A DNA stretch of 64,000 nucleotides from Adiantum capillus-veneris (taxonomy: Eukaryota; Streptophyta; Polypodiopsida; Polypodiales; Pteridaceae): assembly GCA_014529385.2 (NCBI GenBank), contig CM043942.1, positions 35,864,469 to 35,928,468 on the forward strand. The letters are read 5' to 3'. Of the stretch, positions 48,642 through 60,116 are shown in pieces. Under the pieces are notes generated by a model. That model was not told where the DNA came from, made no database searches, and saw nothing but the letters and a program-made list of their open reading frames with translations. The translations under genes were made by a program, and so were the position numbers. Each line of letters starts with the position of its first letter. Within the stretch, counting starts at the first letter, position 1.

Positions 48642-50412
48642 TCAGTGAGAGAAAACGGATGTTGCAACAGCAGCCAACCTCGCTATCTTTGAGGCCGGTT
48701 TGGATGGGGAGTAATCCGCATCCAAACGACCTCTACACAAGATTGCAAGAAGTGATTGTTCCACCCAGGCCCAAGCCGAGCGTGCAGCCCAAAGGGCTAC
48801 ATCCTCTGTCCAAGAATCCTCATGCACAAAAACATAACACGAAGGGCACTGAGTATCAACAAACAAGTGTACCACAATGTGCCTGCAACCTGCTGCATCT
48901 GGAGGTGTCACGTTGAACTTGGCAAGAGGCCAAAGTGTCTGTACCAAATCTGTCACTGCTAAGTCCCCTGTGTGATGTGAGAACTCAATAGCCTGTGTCT
49001 GGAGCCAATCCAGGACTGTGTGCTGGTTCCACTTCGTGGTATCCCTACCACACAACGGAAAGGAGAAACCCACCGCTGTGTCCAGGGCCTCACTACCTCT
49101 AGCTGCAAGAAAGAGGACATGGACTCAAAAGCTGGCCTCCTCCAAGTCGGAAGACGAATCACCCAGAAATCGAGTGAAGATGTAATCGAAGAAATCAACA
49201 GCATCTGCGAATGTCGAAGCTGGTTAGACCTCTGGGGACCGCTGCAAAGGGAGCAGTGAGCACCAAAAAAAGCGGCCTCAAGTGGAGTTGTCCCTCAGGA
49301 GCCACACGGCTCCTAGCGAAAGCACTACCAAGAGAACGCCTCACGGCAGGGGCCTGGCCAGTGCCCTGTGTCTGAGGAGGAGTGGCGGATGGGTTCGGAG
49401 ACGAGGCTGTGGGCCCCAGCGAGGAGAGGGGAGGGGCGGGGGGTGAAGGTGGAGGTGGGCGGGGGGGGGGGGGGGGGGGAGGAGGCGGGGGAGACGGGGC
49501 GGCAGTGGCTGAGGGAGGAGGAGGTGGTGGAGGAACAGAAGTGGACGGGGCCTCCTCAGGCAGGCCCTGCTGAAGGGGGTCGAAACGGTTCCCAGTCGGA
49601 ACCCAGTGCTGCTGATCTGCAGCACAGGTCGGCCACAGGAGGAGCAGTGGCGTGAGCGAGACCCTGACGGCGGCGGCCAGGAACCTACTGCCAACCATCA
49701 TCTGGCTGGTCACTAGTCTCTGTTGAAGTACCAACCTGTGTATCCTGTGTACCTGGCTACTTGGCATGCTCATCCTTGGGCGGCTGCGCATGCGCTGTGG
49801 ATCGAGGTCTCCTACGAGGACAGGCCTTTGCCATATGGCCCATTTATCTACAAATGAAACACTGGTTTGGGAGACCCGAATACTCCATACTCTGTCTAAT
49901 CCATCCCCCACTCCCCCTAGGCAGCAGTACCACCTTGGGGAGGGAGTGTGTGTCACGAACAAGAACCCGCACAGTAGGTAGACCTGCGGCCTTGGCCACA
50001 ACTGAAGCTTCCGTGCTGGAGACTCCAAAACTGTCATGAACATGGAACCAATCCTGGGTAGGAGGGGATGGTACTCTCGCCTCAGGCCTGGAAAGCAAAC
50101 GGAAATCGGCAAGTTTGCCTCCTCCTCGAGCACATCTGTAGTAGGGTTAAAGCCATGATGCCAACATCGAAAGTAAGCTCGAGCTGTTGTGATGCCGAGC
50201 GGTCTCATCGAGATCACTTTGGTCACCATGTCTGCAGACTCGAACTCGACCTGGTAGTACCCTCTTCTGAGGATCTGGACATCTGTAATCTTGCCCACAT
50301 TAGAGAGAAGACGGGCCTGCAGTAAATCCTGAACTTCGCCCTGACTCGGCTGAGTGCCAATGATTTTATAGATAACCAAAGTGGCCTGCAAGCACTGCAC
50401 TTCGGCCATCAA
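48642..50412 (-). pseudogene. LINE-4 ORF1 (CCHC, Pro-rich)
   Basis: Frame 49195-50412 opens MMAEVQCLQATLVIYKIIGT and then LQARLLSNVGKITDVQILRR and GYYQVEFESADMVTKVIS, the DUF4283-like RNA-binding layout of plant L1 ORF1. A shift gives the zinc knuckle CFICR, stop, MGHMAKAC near 49805-49850 (a canonical C-x2-C-x4-H-x4-C pattern with TAG inside). A long Pro-rich segment corresponds to the poly-G/C run at 49440-49500. The C-terminal part is in frame 48642-49073. The start could also lie upstream within 50366-50560. Confidence 0.72.
49458..49480. repeat. Poly-G run (Pro codons of LINE-4 ORF1)
   Basis: A nearly uninterrupted G run on this strand, CCC-rich on the coding strand. Sequencing-error prone, so the exact length is uncertain. 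Confidence 0.85.
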
Positions 50413-50827
50413 GCTCGCTTGCTCTTCTTGCGAAAGAGCAAGTCAAAGGGTCGGCTCCACGGTGTCGGGCGAGGGGGCTTCTGTGGAGTCCCTCTGAGGT
50501 GGAGCAGAGGACGCCATTTTGTGTCTGTTGCTGAGAGGATAGGGTCGTTGGTGGCGAGGTGAATGCCATCAAGCTGAAAAAACAACCTAGAGGATCAAAG
50601 AAGGCGAAAAAGGGATGGAAAAAGGGGGCGGGAGGTTGAAACGGCGACAAAAGGGGGCGCGGGGGTTGGCTGTACCAGCGTAGCAGCGCGCTAGAGGGCT
50701 GGCCAGCACGGCAGGTAGGGCAGCGGGCAAGGGACCGTGCAACGCGAGGGAGGAGGGGGGAGGAGAGAGCAGTGGCGAGGGAGCTGCGCGTGCAGCAAGG
50801 GGGGTGAGCAACAGCGAGCTCGTTCAA

Positions 50828-52706
50828 TTGTCATAATTATTTGGTGAAGCTAGAAACAAAATTTATGGTTTTGTTCATGCCTTAGGTCAAGTATCAGTTA
50901 AAACATAGCCAAATTTGAATTTTCCCAAAATTAATACCATACTAGATTATGGTAATAGGTTTTAAGGTGGAAAATTTATAAAAGTTTAGTGTAATTTTCA
51001 CTATATTTCTACAAATTGAACATAACTTCTCATTAAAATAAGATTTTGCATAGATGTCAAGGTTTATGGATAGGAAAAAACTTATCATAACAAAAAATTT
51101 GAGCTTTGTAACTTAGTTCTTAGACCAAATATTTGTTATAATTTAAAAATCCAAATCTTGAAAGCACTAACAAAGAGGAAAATTTCAGTGACTTTTAAAG
51201 GCCTCTTTCATTAACATGATGAGGTTATGGGACAAAACTTAAGGTCTATAATGTATCTATAAGCCAACTCCCATCAACTAAGCATTTTTCAAGGTTTCAA
51301 ACTCACATGCATTCTCTAATTTAAGCTCATTTTTAAAAAATTATAATGTGTAATTTCTTCCAAAACAAACATTGCTATGAAAAACTAATGAAAATGTGCA
51401 TATAGATTCTCCAATCGTGTCCATATGAGATATTTGTGATACATATAAGTGAAATGAATGAAAAAAATGGACTTTACTTTACGTTTGATCTTGGATAAAT
51501 AAAAAATAAGAATTTCAACATGTGTAGTCTTTGTGATATGACATAACTCACCAAATGCGGCTTGCCTAACCATCAAATAGTATCACCTTAAGTAAAGAAG
51601 TTGTAGATCTAATATATATATATAGCATAGGATATTGTAAATTCAAGTGAACTAAATATTTTATGTGGTCGTTAATTGAATTCACAAAGGTTACAGATTT
51701 GACCCACACGATTTTCTATATTTAATTCTAGTCAAAGCACATATATAACTAGTTACCATGGGATATTGTATGCACCCTTCTTCTTTTTTTCTTAAACTAG
51801 AGTACGAGTTTTAGCGAAATATCGATTTTTGTTTTGTGTAGGTTCTTTTCATGAGTTTAGTTACTATTGAGGTTGTGTACAAAGGTTAGGAATTATAATT
51901 TTTATAAGTACTTTGACTAACATCTTATAAGGTTGGTAAAGCATTTCTTGAGATGTTTTATGGATTATATATACCATTTTATTTAAATCCGTGGAAAAAG
52001 AACACTAAAGTGTCTTTTTTGTTACCAAACTAGAGTTAAGGAATCATCTAATAGATTAATTCTTTTTTTTTCAAAACTAGATCCATTAACTCATAGTCTT
52101 TGACTATGCCAAGTGATGTTTTCTTGCATCCTAGAAACTTGAATGTAGACTCTTAGGCTTACCACAAACATGTGATTAAGAAATGACAGCTAGATTCCTT
52201 AAGAATTGGTTGTTCAAGGAAAAAAACTAGTAAGATGGGTTTTCTTTGTCGTTCTTGTTTGATGTTCTTTGAGTCCACATACGTAATGGTATGGTCCCCC
52301 ATTGTCCTTCAGGACTCCTTTGTTTGTTTGAATCTTCACTTGTATTTAGGCCTCCAAGTTTCTTTGTTGACTATGTTAGTCGACATGACCCACTTGGATG
52401 ATGTTGATGAGAAGACTTCAATTGATAAATACCCTCATAAAACCCTTGTGCTTAAAGCTTCATTGGAACAATGGTATATTGTTTTATTTGGTACTAGATT
52501 TGTGTGCGGTACCAATAGCTAGTCTAGCTGCTTCCTTCTTTGTTTTCACTAGAAACTTTGTTTTTAAAATGTGCTTACTATGGGATCCTTTGAGTGATAA
52601 CATTGTTCTTTCTTAAACTACACTTTTACCATTGGTTTCATTATTTTGACCTTGAATGCTGATTTAGAGGGAACCCATATATTTCCATTTCGTTGGAAGT
52701 ATCCTT
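50828..52706. other. AT-rich unassigned region
   Basis: No supported gene. Frames are short (95 codons or fewer), with no domain. T- and A-rich runs are frequent. The sharp composition change at the left edge marks the end of LINE-4. No repeat partner was seen within the window. Confidence 0.45.
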
Positions 52707-52955
52707 TGTTGGAATCATAGACAGAGAAGGTGGAGAATGGAGCACGAACAAATTAAGAGAGAGGGATTGCAGAGAATTCAACGTGCTAAAACAAAACTCT
52801 TTATCTTCAAAAGAACTAATACACTATATGTAAATCCTTTGTGGCTACTTGCAACAACTCTTCCTTACCATTGAGTCTCTCAATCACTCATACCTATCGT
52901 GTCTAATTTGCATGCTTTAGGAGATCTATCCCACATGGGAGTTCTTATTCCAACA
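52707..52955 (-). repeat. Element E 3' LTR
   Basis: TGTTGGAATC...TTATTCCAACA, 249 bp, with inverted ends TGTTGGAAT/ATTCCAACA. Shared blocks with 63743-64000 are GCAGAGAATTCAACGTGCTAA, shortened here to AGAATTCAACGTGCTAA, CATTGAGTCTCTCAAT and TGTCTAAT-TGCA. Confidence 0.82.
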
Positions 52956-53399
52956 TTTCTCCTTATAAGACAAATTGTGGAAAAGCTGATAAACATGTGG
53001 ACATGCGGAGGACTTTGACAAACCACATGAAATAAGAGAATCCCCCTTACTGTGAATATAATGACATTGGGACAACACACAACAACTCAACCGTAGACAA
53101 CAGACATTGATAAAATGACAAGGTAGTCTTAACCTATGCACATGCATGGGTAGTATCTATACACGGCCTTTTTGAAAACAATAAATAGGACAATAAACTA
53201 GAATGCAAAACTCTCAAAATTAGAATCTATGACAACATTAGTTGCTTATGCATCCCCATCGTTGTCTACAAGATATGCTTTGTCTTTTTTTTTCTTATAG
53301 AAACTATTGGAGGGATTATTTGTTTTACCACACTAAATACAAGATTTTTTTCCAATAAAAATCATTAGTTTGATGATTACTCTAACCACATATAGAGCA

Positions 53400-54128
53400 A
53401 GATGAAGTAGATTTTTTGGTTGTATTAACTTTAATAGCGTATGTCGAAATTGCTATCAGATCAGAATTAGCACATGAAAGTCATTTTTCTTCCTCTTACA
53501 GAGAAGTAACATCACTTTTCAAAGTAGGAATTGGATCCTTCTCTTTCAGAACTATCATAATTTGTTTAAAACAAGCAAGTGAACCCTTCAATTACATAGC
53601 AATCAGACCATCATATAAAACACGCCCATGAAGTTGATCTAGTTGTGACTTTATAGTTGTGACTTTTAAAACAAGCAAGTGAACCCTTCAATTACATAGC
53701 AATCAGACCATCATATAAAACACGCCCATGAAGTTGATCTAGTTGTGACTTTATACTTTTGAGATGGCTTACTACACTAGCAACACTTTCACCAAGAAGC
53801 ATTGATCAAAGAATACAATCTGAGGACTTAATTTAGAGTGTTTCATGTAACACCAAAAATAGTTTCAAGCTTTTGTTGCACATGCAACTTAATCAAGACA
53901 GGAAATTAAGTCATCTATAAGAGAAGTAAGAATAATACCATATGCTTGCTCATCTTTACATTGTTGTTAAGAATATAAAGCTTGAATCATAGCAGCATAT
54001 GTACCATCTACATCAGTTCCAAGTGGTCTAACAACTATCCTTAAATTTTTCCACATCAAATAGCCCTTGAATTTAGGCTGCCATATGTGGAAACTAGCTT
54101 TATTAAAGTTGGCAAGCTTGGATGCCAT
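53400..54128 (-). pseudogene. Element E gag remnant (Copia, UBN2-like)
   Basis: The minus strand starts at ATG 54128 with MASKLANFNKASFHIW and then KFKGYLMWKNLRIVVRPLG, like Copia gag N-termini. Further on, in other frames, GESVASVVSHLKSIKSQLDQ and LHGRVLYDGLIAM follow the UBN2 pattern (G-S-V-x2-H/YL...L). A 100-bp tandem duplication (53566-53752) and several frameshifts disrupt it. No zinc knuckle or pol follows before the LTR. Confidence 0.6.
53566..53758. repeat. 100-bp tandem duplication, identical copies
   Basis: TTTAAAACAAGCAAGTGAAC recurs at about 53565 and 53665, and about 90 bp are identical in both copies, with a GTTGTGACT filler at the joint. The identity suggests a recent event. 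Confidence 0.93.
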
Positions 54129-54162
54129 TCTTGAAACAATTGTTGCTATAGACTAGAAAGAA

Positions 54163-55430
54163 ATATTCTTCTCACATTAGTTCACTCATAAAGCATAGCT
54201 TAGCATAGTAATGGAGCTGAAGAAGAAGATGAACATGCTTGTAAGCTTGATACTTGCTTGGATTTGCATTCCATGGTCAAGTGTTGTTGGTGTAGGCTTC
54301 TCCACTTCTCTTAGTCTTGAGCAGGAGTCTTCACATTGTGTGTATGAACTTCATTGAGGTGAAAGAGAGAGAAAAAACCATCGACCACCCCCCTCTTGAG
54401 CATGCTTGAAGCCTATCGGTCCATGTTTTGGACCAACAAATGAATGGCTCACTTCATATCAAGCAAGAGGATTAGCATTGTAACAAGTGTTCGTCATTCA
54501 CTCTTTAAGAAGAGAGCTTAATTCTTTGATTAGATAAATTTAAATTCTTATTGGCTCTCAAGCAAGGCTACCCAATGAAATTTAAGCATGCTCTTGGGAT
54601 GCTCAACTCTCATTGGTTTCCCTAGTAGGCTATCCAATAGGATCAAAGCTTGCTCATGGGAAGCTCTATTCTTATTGGTTATCTTGTTGGTGGGATATCC
54701 AATGAGATTTAAGCTTGTTCAAGAAATTCTTAATTCTCATTGGTTCTTCAAGATGGCTAATCAATGGGATTCATCCTTGCTTGGAGGAAACATAGCTAGG
54801 TGCTTGACATGTGTTCTATATGCCATGGCGTTTGTTGAATTTTGCGTGATCCTCTCTCCTCTCTAGAGAACTCGCCCATTGCAAGTTGCACACCCACTTG
54901 GCCACTTGGAGACTCAAGGTGACCTTAGTGCACTTATTAAATACTTAAAATACATAATGTTGGCAATAGTCTTCCCCTTTAATTCCAAGCCCAAATGGAC
55001 TTTAGAATTAACCTTTGGAGGGCTAATGAAGCTTACCCTAAGGTCATTTCAAGCTTCATTGGGTTCACATTGCTCTTTGGTAGACTGCCTCTCCTTTTGG
55101 TCCCCTTCTACCGAGATAAGTTCAGCAGCACATTTAATATTCTAACTTTTGTTCCCTTTATTGAGAAAATCATTTGGGAAAGACTTATTAAATATTTAAA
55201 ATACCTAATGTTTGCAATATTCTTCCCCTTTAATCCCAAGCCCAAATGGACTTTAGCATTAACCTTTGGAGGCTTAATGAAGCTTACCCTACGGTCATTT
55301 CAAGCTTCATTGGGTTCACATTGCTCTTTGGTAGATTGTCTCTCTTTTTGCTCCCCTACCAAGATAAGTCTAGTAGCACATTTAATATTCTAACTCTTGT
55401 TCCCTTTATCTTCCCATTTTAAATGGCCAG
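54163..55430 (-). repeat. Long direct repeat / element F 3' LTR (left, truncated)
   Basis: The repeat matches 57463-58272 and its continuation 63568-63717 over about 950 bp: TATTCTTCTCACATTA, ATGCTTGTAAGCTTGA, TCAAGTGTTGTTGGTGTAGG, GCACACCCACTTGGCCACTT and TTCCCCTTTAATTCCAAGCC. It lacks the counterpart of 57014-57462. A ~253-bp internal duplication (about 54931 and 55184) lengthens its right part. Exact ends are not resolved. Confidence 0.75.
54931..55430. repeat. ~253-bp tandem duplication in element F LTR
   Basis: CTTATTAAATA-TTAAAATAC-TAATGTT, then AACCTTTGGAGG and CATTTCAAGCTTCATTGGGT, recur in both halves. The copies differ at scattered sites. The same sequence without insertion occurs around the Copia-A2 site. 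Confidence 0.88.
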
Positions 55431-57000
55431 AGCTAGCCAAGATCAAAGAGGATAAAAGCATCATGTTCTCTCACCTTTCCCCAAGCATAAGAGAGTAGTG
55501 ACCCTTTGCAATGAACATCCTTTTTTGGAGCTAATTCAATCAAAGATTCTCTAGGTGGTTCATTGCATACATTTCTTTGTGGGCAAGACCGATAACCATG
55601 TCCTTACTCCCCACACTTAAAACATTTGTTATCTTTACTATAGCGCTCTAGCTCTTTGGGTGAGATTTTATTTTTATCTTTGTAAACACCTTCGTCCTTT
55701 TCTTTGTTGTTGTGGTTGTGGTTGTTAGGGTTGCCTTTGGAAGAATGTTGCGTAGCATTATTCTTTGGGCTCATTTTTTACTTTATTTTCGTGGGCTTAT
55801 GCTTCCTCTTTGCCCCTTGTTAGAAATTGATTCTTGAAGCAACCGTGGTGTGGTGAATGACCGTCAAGATGGTTTTGGGCCTTTGAGAATTGACAAATTC
55901 ATTCATGTCTTCGGGTAGCCTGGCACAAAACTGTTGCTTTGGCTCTCCAAAGCCTATCTTTTTGTAGACAGTGGCTTTGAGGGTCCCAAAACATGTCTAT
56001 CTACTTGTGGATAGACTCATATGGAGACATCTTCAAGCTTCGGCATTCGATCACAACTTTATCTTCAACATCGCTTGAAAGAAACTGCTTCATAATGGAA
56101 GCTCTTAAGGCTTTCCAAGTCTTTGGAGATTCTCTGTTAGCTCTCATCTCCAAGGGCGCATCAAATTGTTGTATGAAATCTAAGACTGTGTCGGTGGCAC
56201 CGAAGGTACCATCGTGAGGTGAGGAAAGTAATGTTCTTTCCTCTCTCTTTGAACTTCTTGAGCTTGTTGGACCTTTTTCATGCGGCATAGGATTTTTGAT
56301 GGCATCTCCTCTTAGGCTCCTTGGAGGAGTAGCCGCTACTTTCATTGAAAGAGGAGGGTGATATAGATGGAGAAGAGGGTGACCTCTTTCTCTCCTTTTT
56401 CTTCTAGGGAGTTCTTTCTCTCTTGGAATCAAGATGAGAAGAACTATGCAACAATATTTTCCTCTTTGGAAGAGTTGGAGACTTTTGGACCGTCATCTTC
56501 TTAGAGCCACATCTTCAATAGAAATGTTTAAAGACTCACTTCTATTTCTCTTCATTGGTGGAGGCTCTTCACTTGGAGCATGACATCTCCTTTTTGGAGG
56601 AGATGCATCCCAAATTTGATGTTGGAGCTCTTCCTGCAGGTTGTTCTCATCACCTATAGAGAGTCCTCTTTTGGAGATCTCACCAAGAGTCGTTCTATAA
56701 GCTCTCTCTTCTTGGGAAATTGGAATAATACCATGTGTGAAGTTGTTGTTGAACTTCTCTTTGAAGAGCGGGATTACCCACCATGGCTTGTTGGAGCCTA
56801 GACAAGATAATTCGCAAACCAATGGCCATCATTAGTAGCTTCATCATGTGCAAAATCAAAGTCATCAACATTAATCCTACACTCTTCATTATCTTCAGCC
56901 ATGATAAACAAAAAAATATGTGTGTTCTTGCAAGAGATAATTCCAACCTATGTAGTCTACCCTAGGACCTCTCTTCTTAAGCAAGAAAAGAGTAGTCTAT
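55431..57000 (-). pseudogene. Element F gag remnant (Ty3/Gypsy-type)
   Basis: Minus frame 56001-56432 reads DFIQQFDAPLEMRANRESPK, then WKALRASIMKQFLSSDVEDK and ECRSLKMSPYESIHKYVD. This matches the retrotransposon gag family. The zinc knuckle at 55583-55624 reads CFKCGE, stop, GHGYRSC: spacing is canonical C-x2-C-x4-H-x4-C with TAA inside. Upstream frames (56493-56946) are acidic and polar leader or N-terminal parts. No protease or pol follows, so F is a short non-autonomous or deleted element. Confidence 0.68.
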
Positions 57001-57012
57001 GCTCGGATACCA
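57001..57012 (-). promoter_or_regulatory. Element F primer binding site
   Basis: The minus strand reads TGGTATCCGAGC one base inside a TGTGATAA... LTR edge at 57014. It is a Met-tRNA-type site with one or two mismatches, giving minus polarity for F. Confidence 0.65.
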
Positions 57013-57013
57013 A

Positions 57014-58272
57014 TGTGATAAAATTAAGCTAGTTTCTTTAATCGTAGTGGAATCATATTAAAGAGAGAGAGTTTCATTAAGGAAATTCCTCATGAGCAAA
57101 ATAAAGTGCTTGGTTGGAGTCCATAACAAAAAACAACATAACTAGTTAGCTTGGCATGCAAAATAACTTAAAAGAGAGAGAGATCAAGACCGACAACACT
57201 TGAGGACCAGATTTACTTGGAGTCGGTACATGTTCAAATGAACTTTGTATTATAACTTCTCCCATTGAGAGAGACTTGTTTACAATATAATCTTTGTGCT
57301 CTTCAAAACTCCAATTGATGCCATGAAGATGGAAAGCTTTAAGCACCAAAATTACACTTGGTTGGGCTTCAATCCTAAGATCTCAAACACCTTCAAAGGT
57401 GGAGAGAAATAGCGGGGAGTGAAGAAAGAGAAGATAAGAAGAAGTATTCTTACAAGGAAAAAGTATTCTTCTCACATTAATTCACTCATAAAGCATAGCA
57501 TAGCATAGTAATGGAGATGGAGAAGAAAATGAGCATGCTTGTAAGCTTGACACTTACTTGGATTTACATTCCATGCTCAAGTGTTGTTGGTGTAGGAGTT
57601 CTCCACTTCTCTTAGTCTTGAGAAGGAGTCTTCACATTGTGTGTATGAACTTCATTGAGGTGCAAGAGAGAAAAGAAACCCATCAAGCCTCCCACCCCGC
57701 CCCCCTTCTTGAGCATGCTTGAAGCCTATTGGTCCTTGTTATGGGCTAGCCAATGAATGGCTCACTTCATATCAAGCAAGAGGGTTAGCATTGTGACAAG
57801 TGTCCTTCATTACCTCTTTGAGAAGAGAGCTTAATTCTTTAATTAAATAAATCTAAATTCTTATTGGCTCTCAAGGTGGGCTACCCAATGAAATTTAAGC
57901 ATGCTCATGGGATGCTCAACTCTCATTGGTTTCCCTAGTAGGCTATCCAATAGGATCAAAGGTTGCTCATGGGAAGCTCTATTCTTATTGATTCTCTTAC
58001 CAATGAGATTTAAGTTTGTTCAAGGAATGCTCAATTCTCATTGGTTCTTCAAGATGGCTATCCAATGGGATTTAGGCTTGCTTGGGGACAAACATAGGTA
58101 GGTGTTTTACATGTCTCCTTTATTACTTAAGTGAAAGAGGAGGCTTTTGTTGACTTGTGTGCTCTCCTCTCTTCTCCCTAGAGAACTTGCTCATTGCAAG
58201 TTGCACACCCACTTGGCCACTTGGAGACTCAAGGTGACCTTAGTGCACTTATTAAATATTTAAAATACCTAA
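57014..58272 (-). repeat. Element F 5' LTR, part 1 (split by Copia-A2)
   Basis: It starts TGTGATAAAATTAAGC next to the primer site. From 57463 it matches 54163 onward. At 58272 it is interrupted by Copia-A2 (target duplication CCTAA) and resumes at 63568. Confidence 0.7.
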
Positions 58273-58463
58273 TGTTGGGGTATAAAGCCCAATGTGGTCG
58301 CCCAGGTAAGTGGGCGGGCTGCCAGGTATGTACACATATTCTTTTGTAAAACCTAATAAGAACTCACTATGCTCTACACATTACAGTAGAGCGAGTTCAC
58401 CATATCGTCGTGCTCTTCTTCTCGCACTCTCTCTCGCGTCGCACTTCCGCTCGTATTCCTTCA
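58273..58463 (+). repeat. Copia-A2 5' LTR
   Basis: TGTTGGGG...TTCCTTCA, 191 bp. It differs from 63376-63567 at about six substitutions and one A-run indel. Confidence 0.95.
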
Positions 58464-58465
58464 AC

Positions 58466-58479
58466 TGGTATCAGAGCTC
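58466..58479 (+). promoter_or_regulatory. Copia-A2 primer binding site
   Basis: TGGTATCAGAGCTC lies two bases after the LTR end, identical to the Copia-A1 site. Confidence 0.93.
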
Positions 58480-58529
58480 AGATCGAGGCTCGAGGCAGCA
58501 TTGCAGGAGGCTAGAGTCACCATCTCAGA

Positions 58530-58853
58530 TTGGAGTGGAATTCGACAGGCAAAAACACGGCCACCGTTCGGCTTCGACAAAGGTCTGCGCAGGCCATTTT
58601 CGACTACGTGGTCTTGGCGGGTGCAGATCCGACTCTGCAAATTTGGGGTTTTCGGCCTACGACTGCAAGTGCTGAGGATATCGACACTCCCAGAGTGTTG
58701 ATTTGTGGTTGTCTACACATCGAAGGACGGCTCACTGTTCTTGGAGGCGTGTCACATAGGACACGGGCGCATCTACACACAGACTGTAGGCGACATCCAC
58801 TAGTTCATCAGGTAGCTTGTGTTTGCTGCTTGATATTCCAGATTTCATCCTGA
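58530..58853 (+). CDS. Leader open reading frame of Copia family A, second copy, unknown
   Basis: This 107-codon frame is homologous to 7901-8233 (minus). Both share TVRLRQRSAQAIFDYVV and the C-terminal CVCCLIFQISS; between them there are a handful of replacements and one codon gained or lost. The first ~10 residues differ because of a small leader deletion. No domain recognised; coding status is uncertain. Confidence 0.3.
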   Translation: MEWNSTGKNTATVRLRQRSAQAIFDYVVLAGADPTLQIWGFRPTTASAEDIDTPRVLICGCLHIEGRLTVLGGVSHRTRAHLHTDCRRHPLVHQVACVCCLIFQISS

Positions 58854-59491
58854 CATTGCAGGTACTTCCACATGGGATGTATTGTCAGACATGATGTATG
58901 TTTGTTGAGGGTTTGCTGGCTGTGAGTCACGCAGCAAACAACCGCCGCAGCGGTTACAGCATACAGTGGGAAATTTGTGGATGTATGACTTTGTGGGAAG
59001 TCTATGTACTGTCAGATTTGCTGCAGCCTTTGTTGAGGGTCGAGTGAGGTTTTATTGAGCTGGGGGATTCTCGAATGTTGAGATCCTTTCGGTGATACAG
59101 GTCTTGGAGCGATCCCTCGAGCACCCTTAGATAGGCAGCTAGGATGTATTGACTGTGAGTTAGACAGTTGGGATTGCATCTTTGCTTTACTGCCGTTGAG
59201 GCATTGTCACAGTCTATGCTTACAGGACAGTGACAAGACAGTGAGAAACAGTAAAGGTGCAAGACAGGTTTACCCGCAGCTTACATTGTCAGAGAGACTG
59301 TTTTTTGCGCTGTTTTTGGTCTGTTTTTGAGTACACCAGAGCCATTTTACAAAGGAGACTCTGCCGAAATTTATGCAGAATATGAAGCTTTCTTGGTTCA
59401 TTTGACAGGTTGATATTGGTTCAGAGGTCAGTTTACAGGCGAAACTCTGCCGAATCTTTCCCAGAAAAGTAAACTACTATGAAGCGTAGCT

Positions 59492-60116
59492 ATGGCTAGA
59501 TCACAGGACACTGCTCTTTACAATATCAAGAATCAATGTAGCAGACGAGATGTCGGCTTATCAAGCATGGTTAAAGCTGAGTGATCTTTATGAGAAGCAG
59601 AGTGCAGCTTCACAGGTATACTGGCTTAAGAAGCTTGTTGACTTGAAGATAAAAGAAGGGACACCTATGTCCAATCATCTGAATGAATTCAACACAATCT
59701 ATAGTCAGTTGTCAGCTCAAGGTGTCAAGTTTGATGAACCTGTTAGAGCTATGTTCCTGTTGATCACATTGCCGAAAAGTTGGGACACTTTTCGCACAGC
59801 TTTAAGTAATTCTGCACCTCCATATGGTTTGAACATAGCCGGTGTAGAAGGAAGTCTGCTTACTGAAGAAACCGATAGAAAGACAATGGACAAAGGCAAA
59901 GGAACAGCCTTAGTTGTCAGGGGAAGGACCAAAGAAAAGTACAAAGGTGGAAAGAGGAATCAGTCTCGTAGCAAGTCCCGCAGTGCTAAAGGCAAGAGTG
60001 ACATAGAATGCTACCATTGTGGCAAGAAGGGTCACATGAAAAGAGACTGCAGAGAATAGAAAGCAGAAAAAGGCAAAGAGAAAGCTGAAGACCATGGTGA
60101 GAAGAACAAGTCCTCA
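59492..60116 (+). pseudogene. Copia-A2 gag (internal deletion)
   Basis: ATG at 59492 gives MARSQDTALYNIK and then goes out of frame at 59530-59532, where about 184 bp present in Copia-A1 (7035-7218) is missing. The correct frame resumes at about 59535 and runs through MSNHLNEFNTIYSQL to the knuckle CYHCGKKGHMKRDC. It ends at TAG 60057-60059, where Copia-A1 has TGG (C-to-T on the complementary strand). Without the deleted segment the conserved N-terminal W-containing core is lost. Confidence 0.92.

Larger units (their letters stand above)
47740..50827 (-). mobile_element. LINE-4: GC-rich plant L1-type LINE lacking its RT
   Basis: On the minus strand a 5' UTR and ORF1 (50827 to about 48640) are followed by the ORF2 endonuclease (48637-47756). 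The element then stops with no RT, zf-RVT or poly(A). GC content is visibly much higher than on either side, changing abruptly at about 50825 and 47740. LINE copies usually lose their 5' end, so loss of the 3' two thirds is unusual and points to a later deletion or rearrangement. It ends against element D gag. Confidence 0.8.

Noticed and set aside
49368-49655. Gly-rich plus-strand frames in LINE-4
   Set aside because: They are antisense shadows of the Pro-rich part of LINE-4 ORF1.
54588-55393. Short plus-strand ORFs repeated in tandem (54879-55145, 54995-55393)
   Set aside because: They mirror the 253-bp duplication inside a non-coding LTR-like repeat and have no domain.
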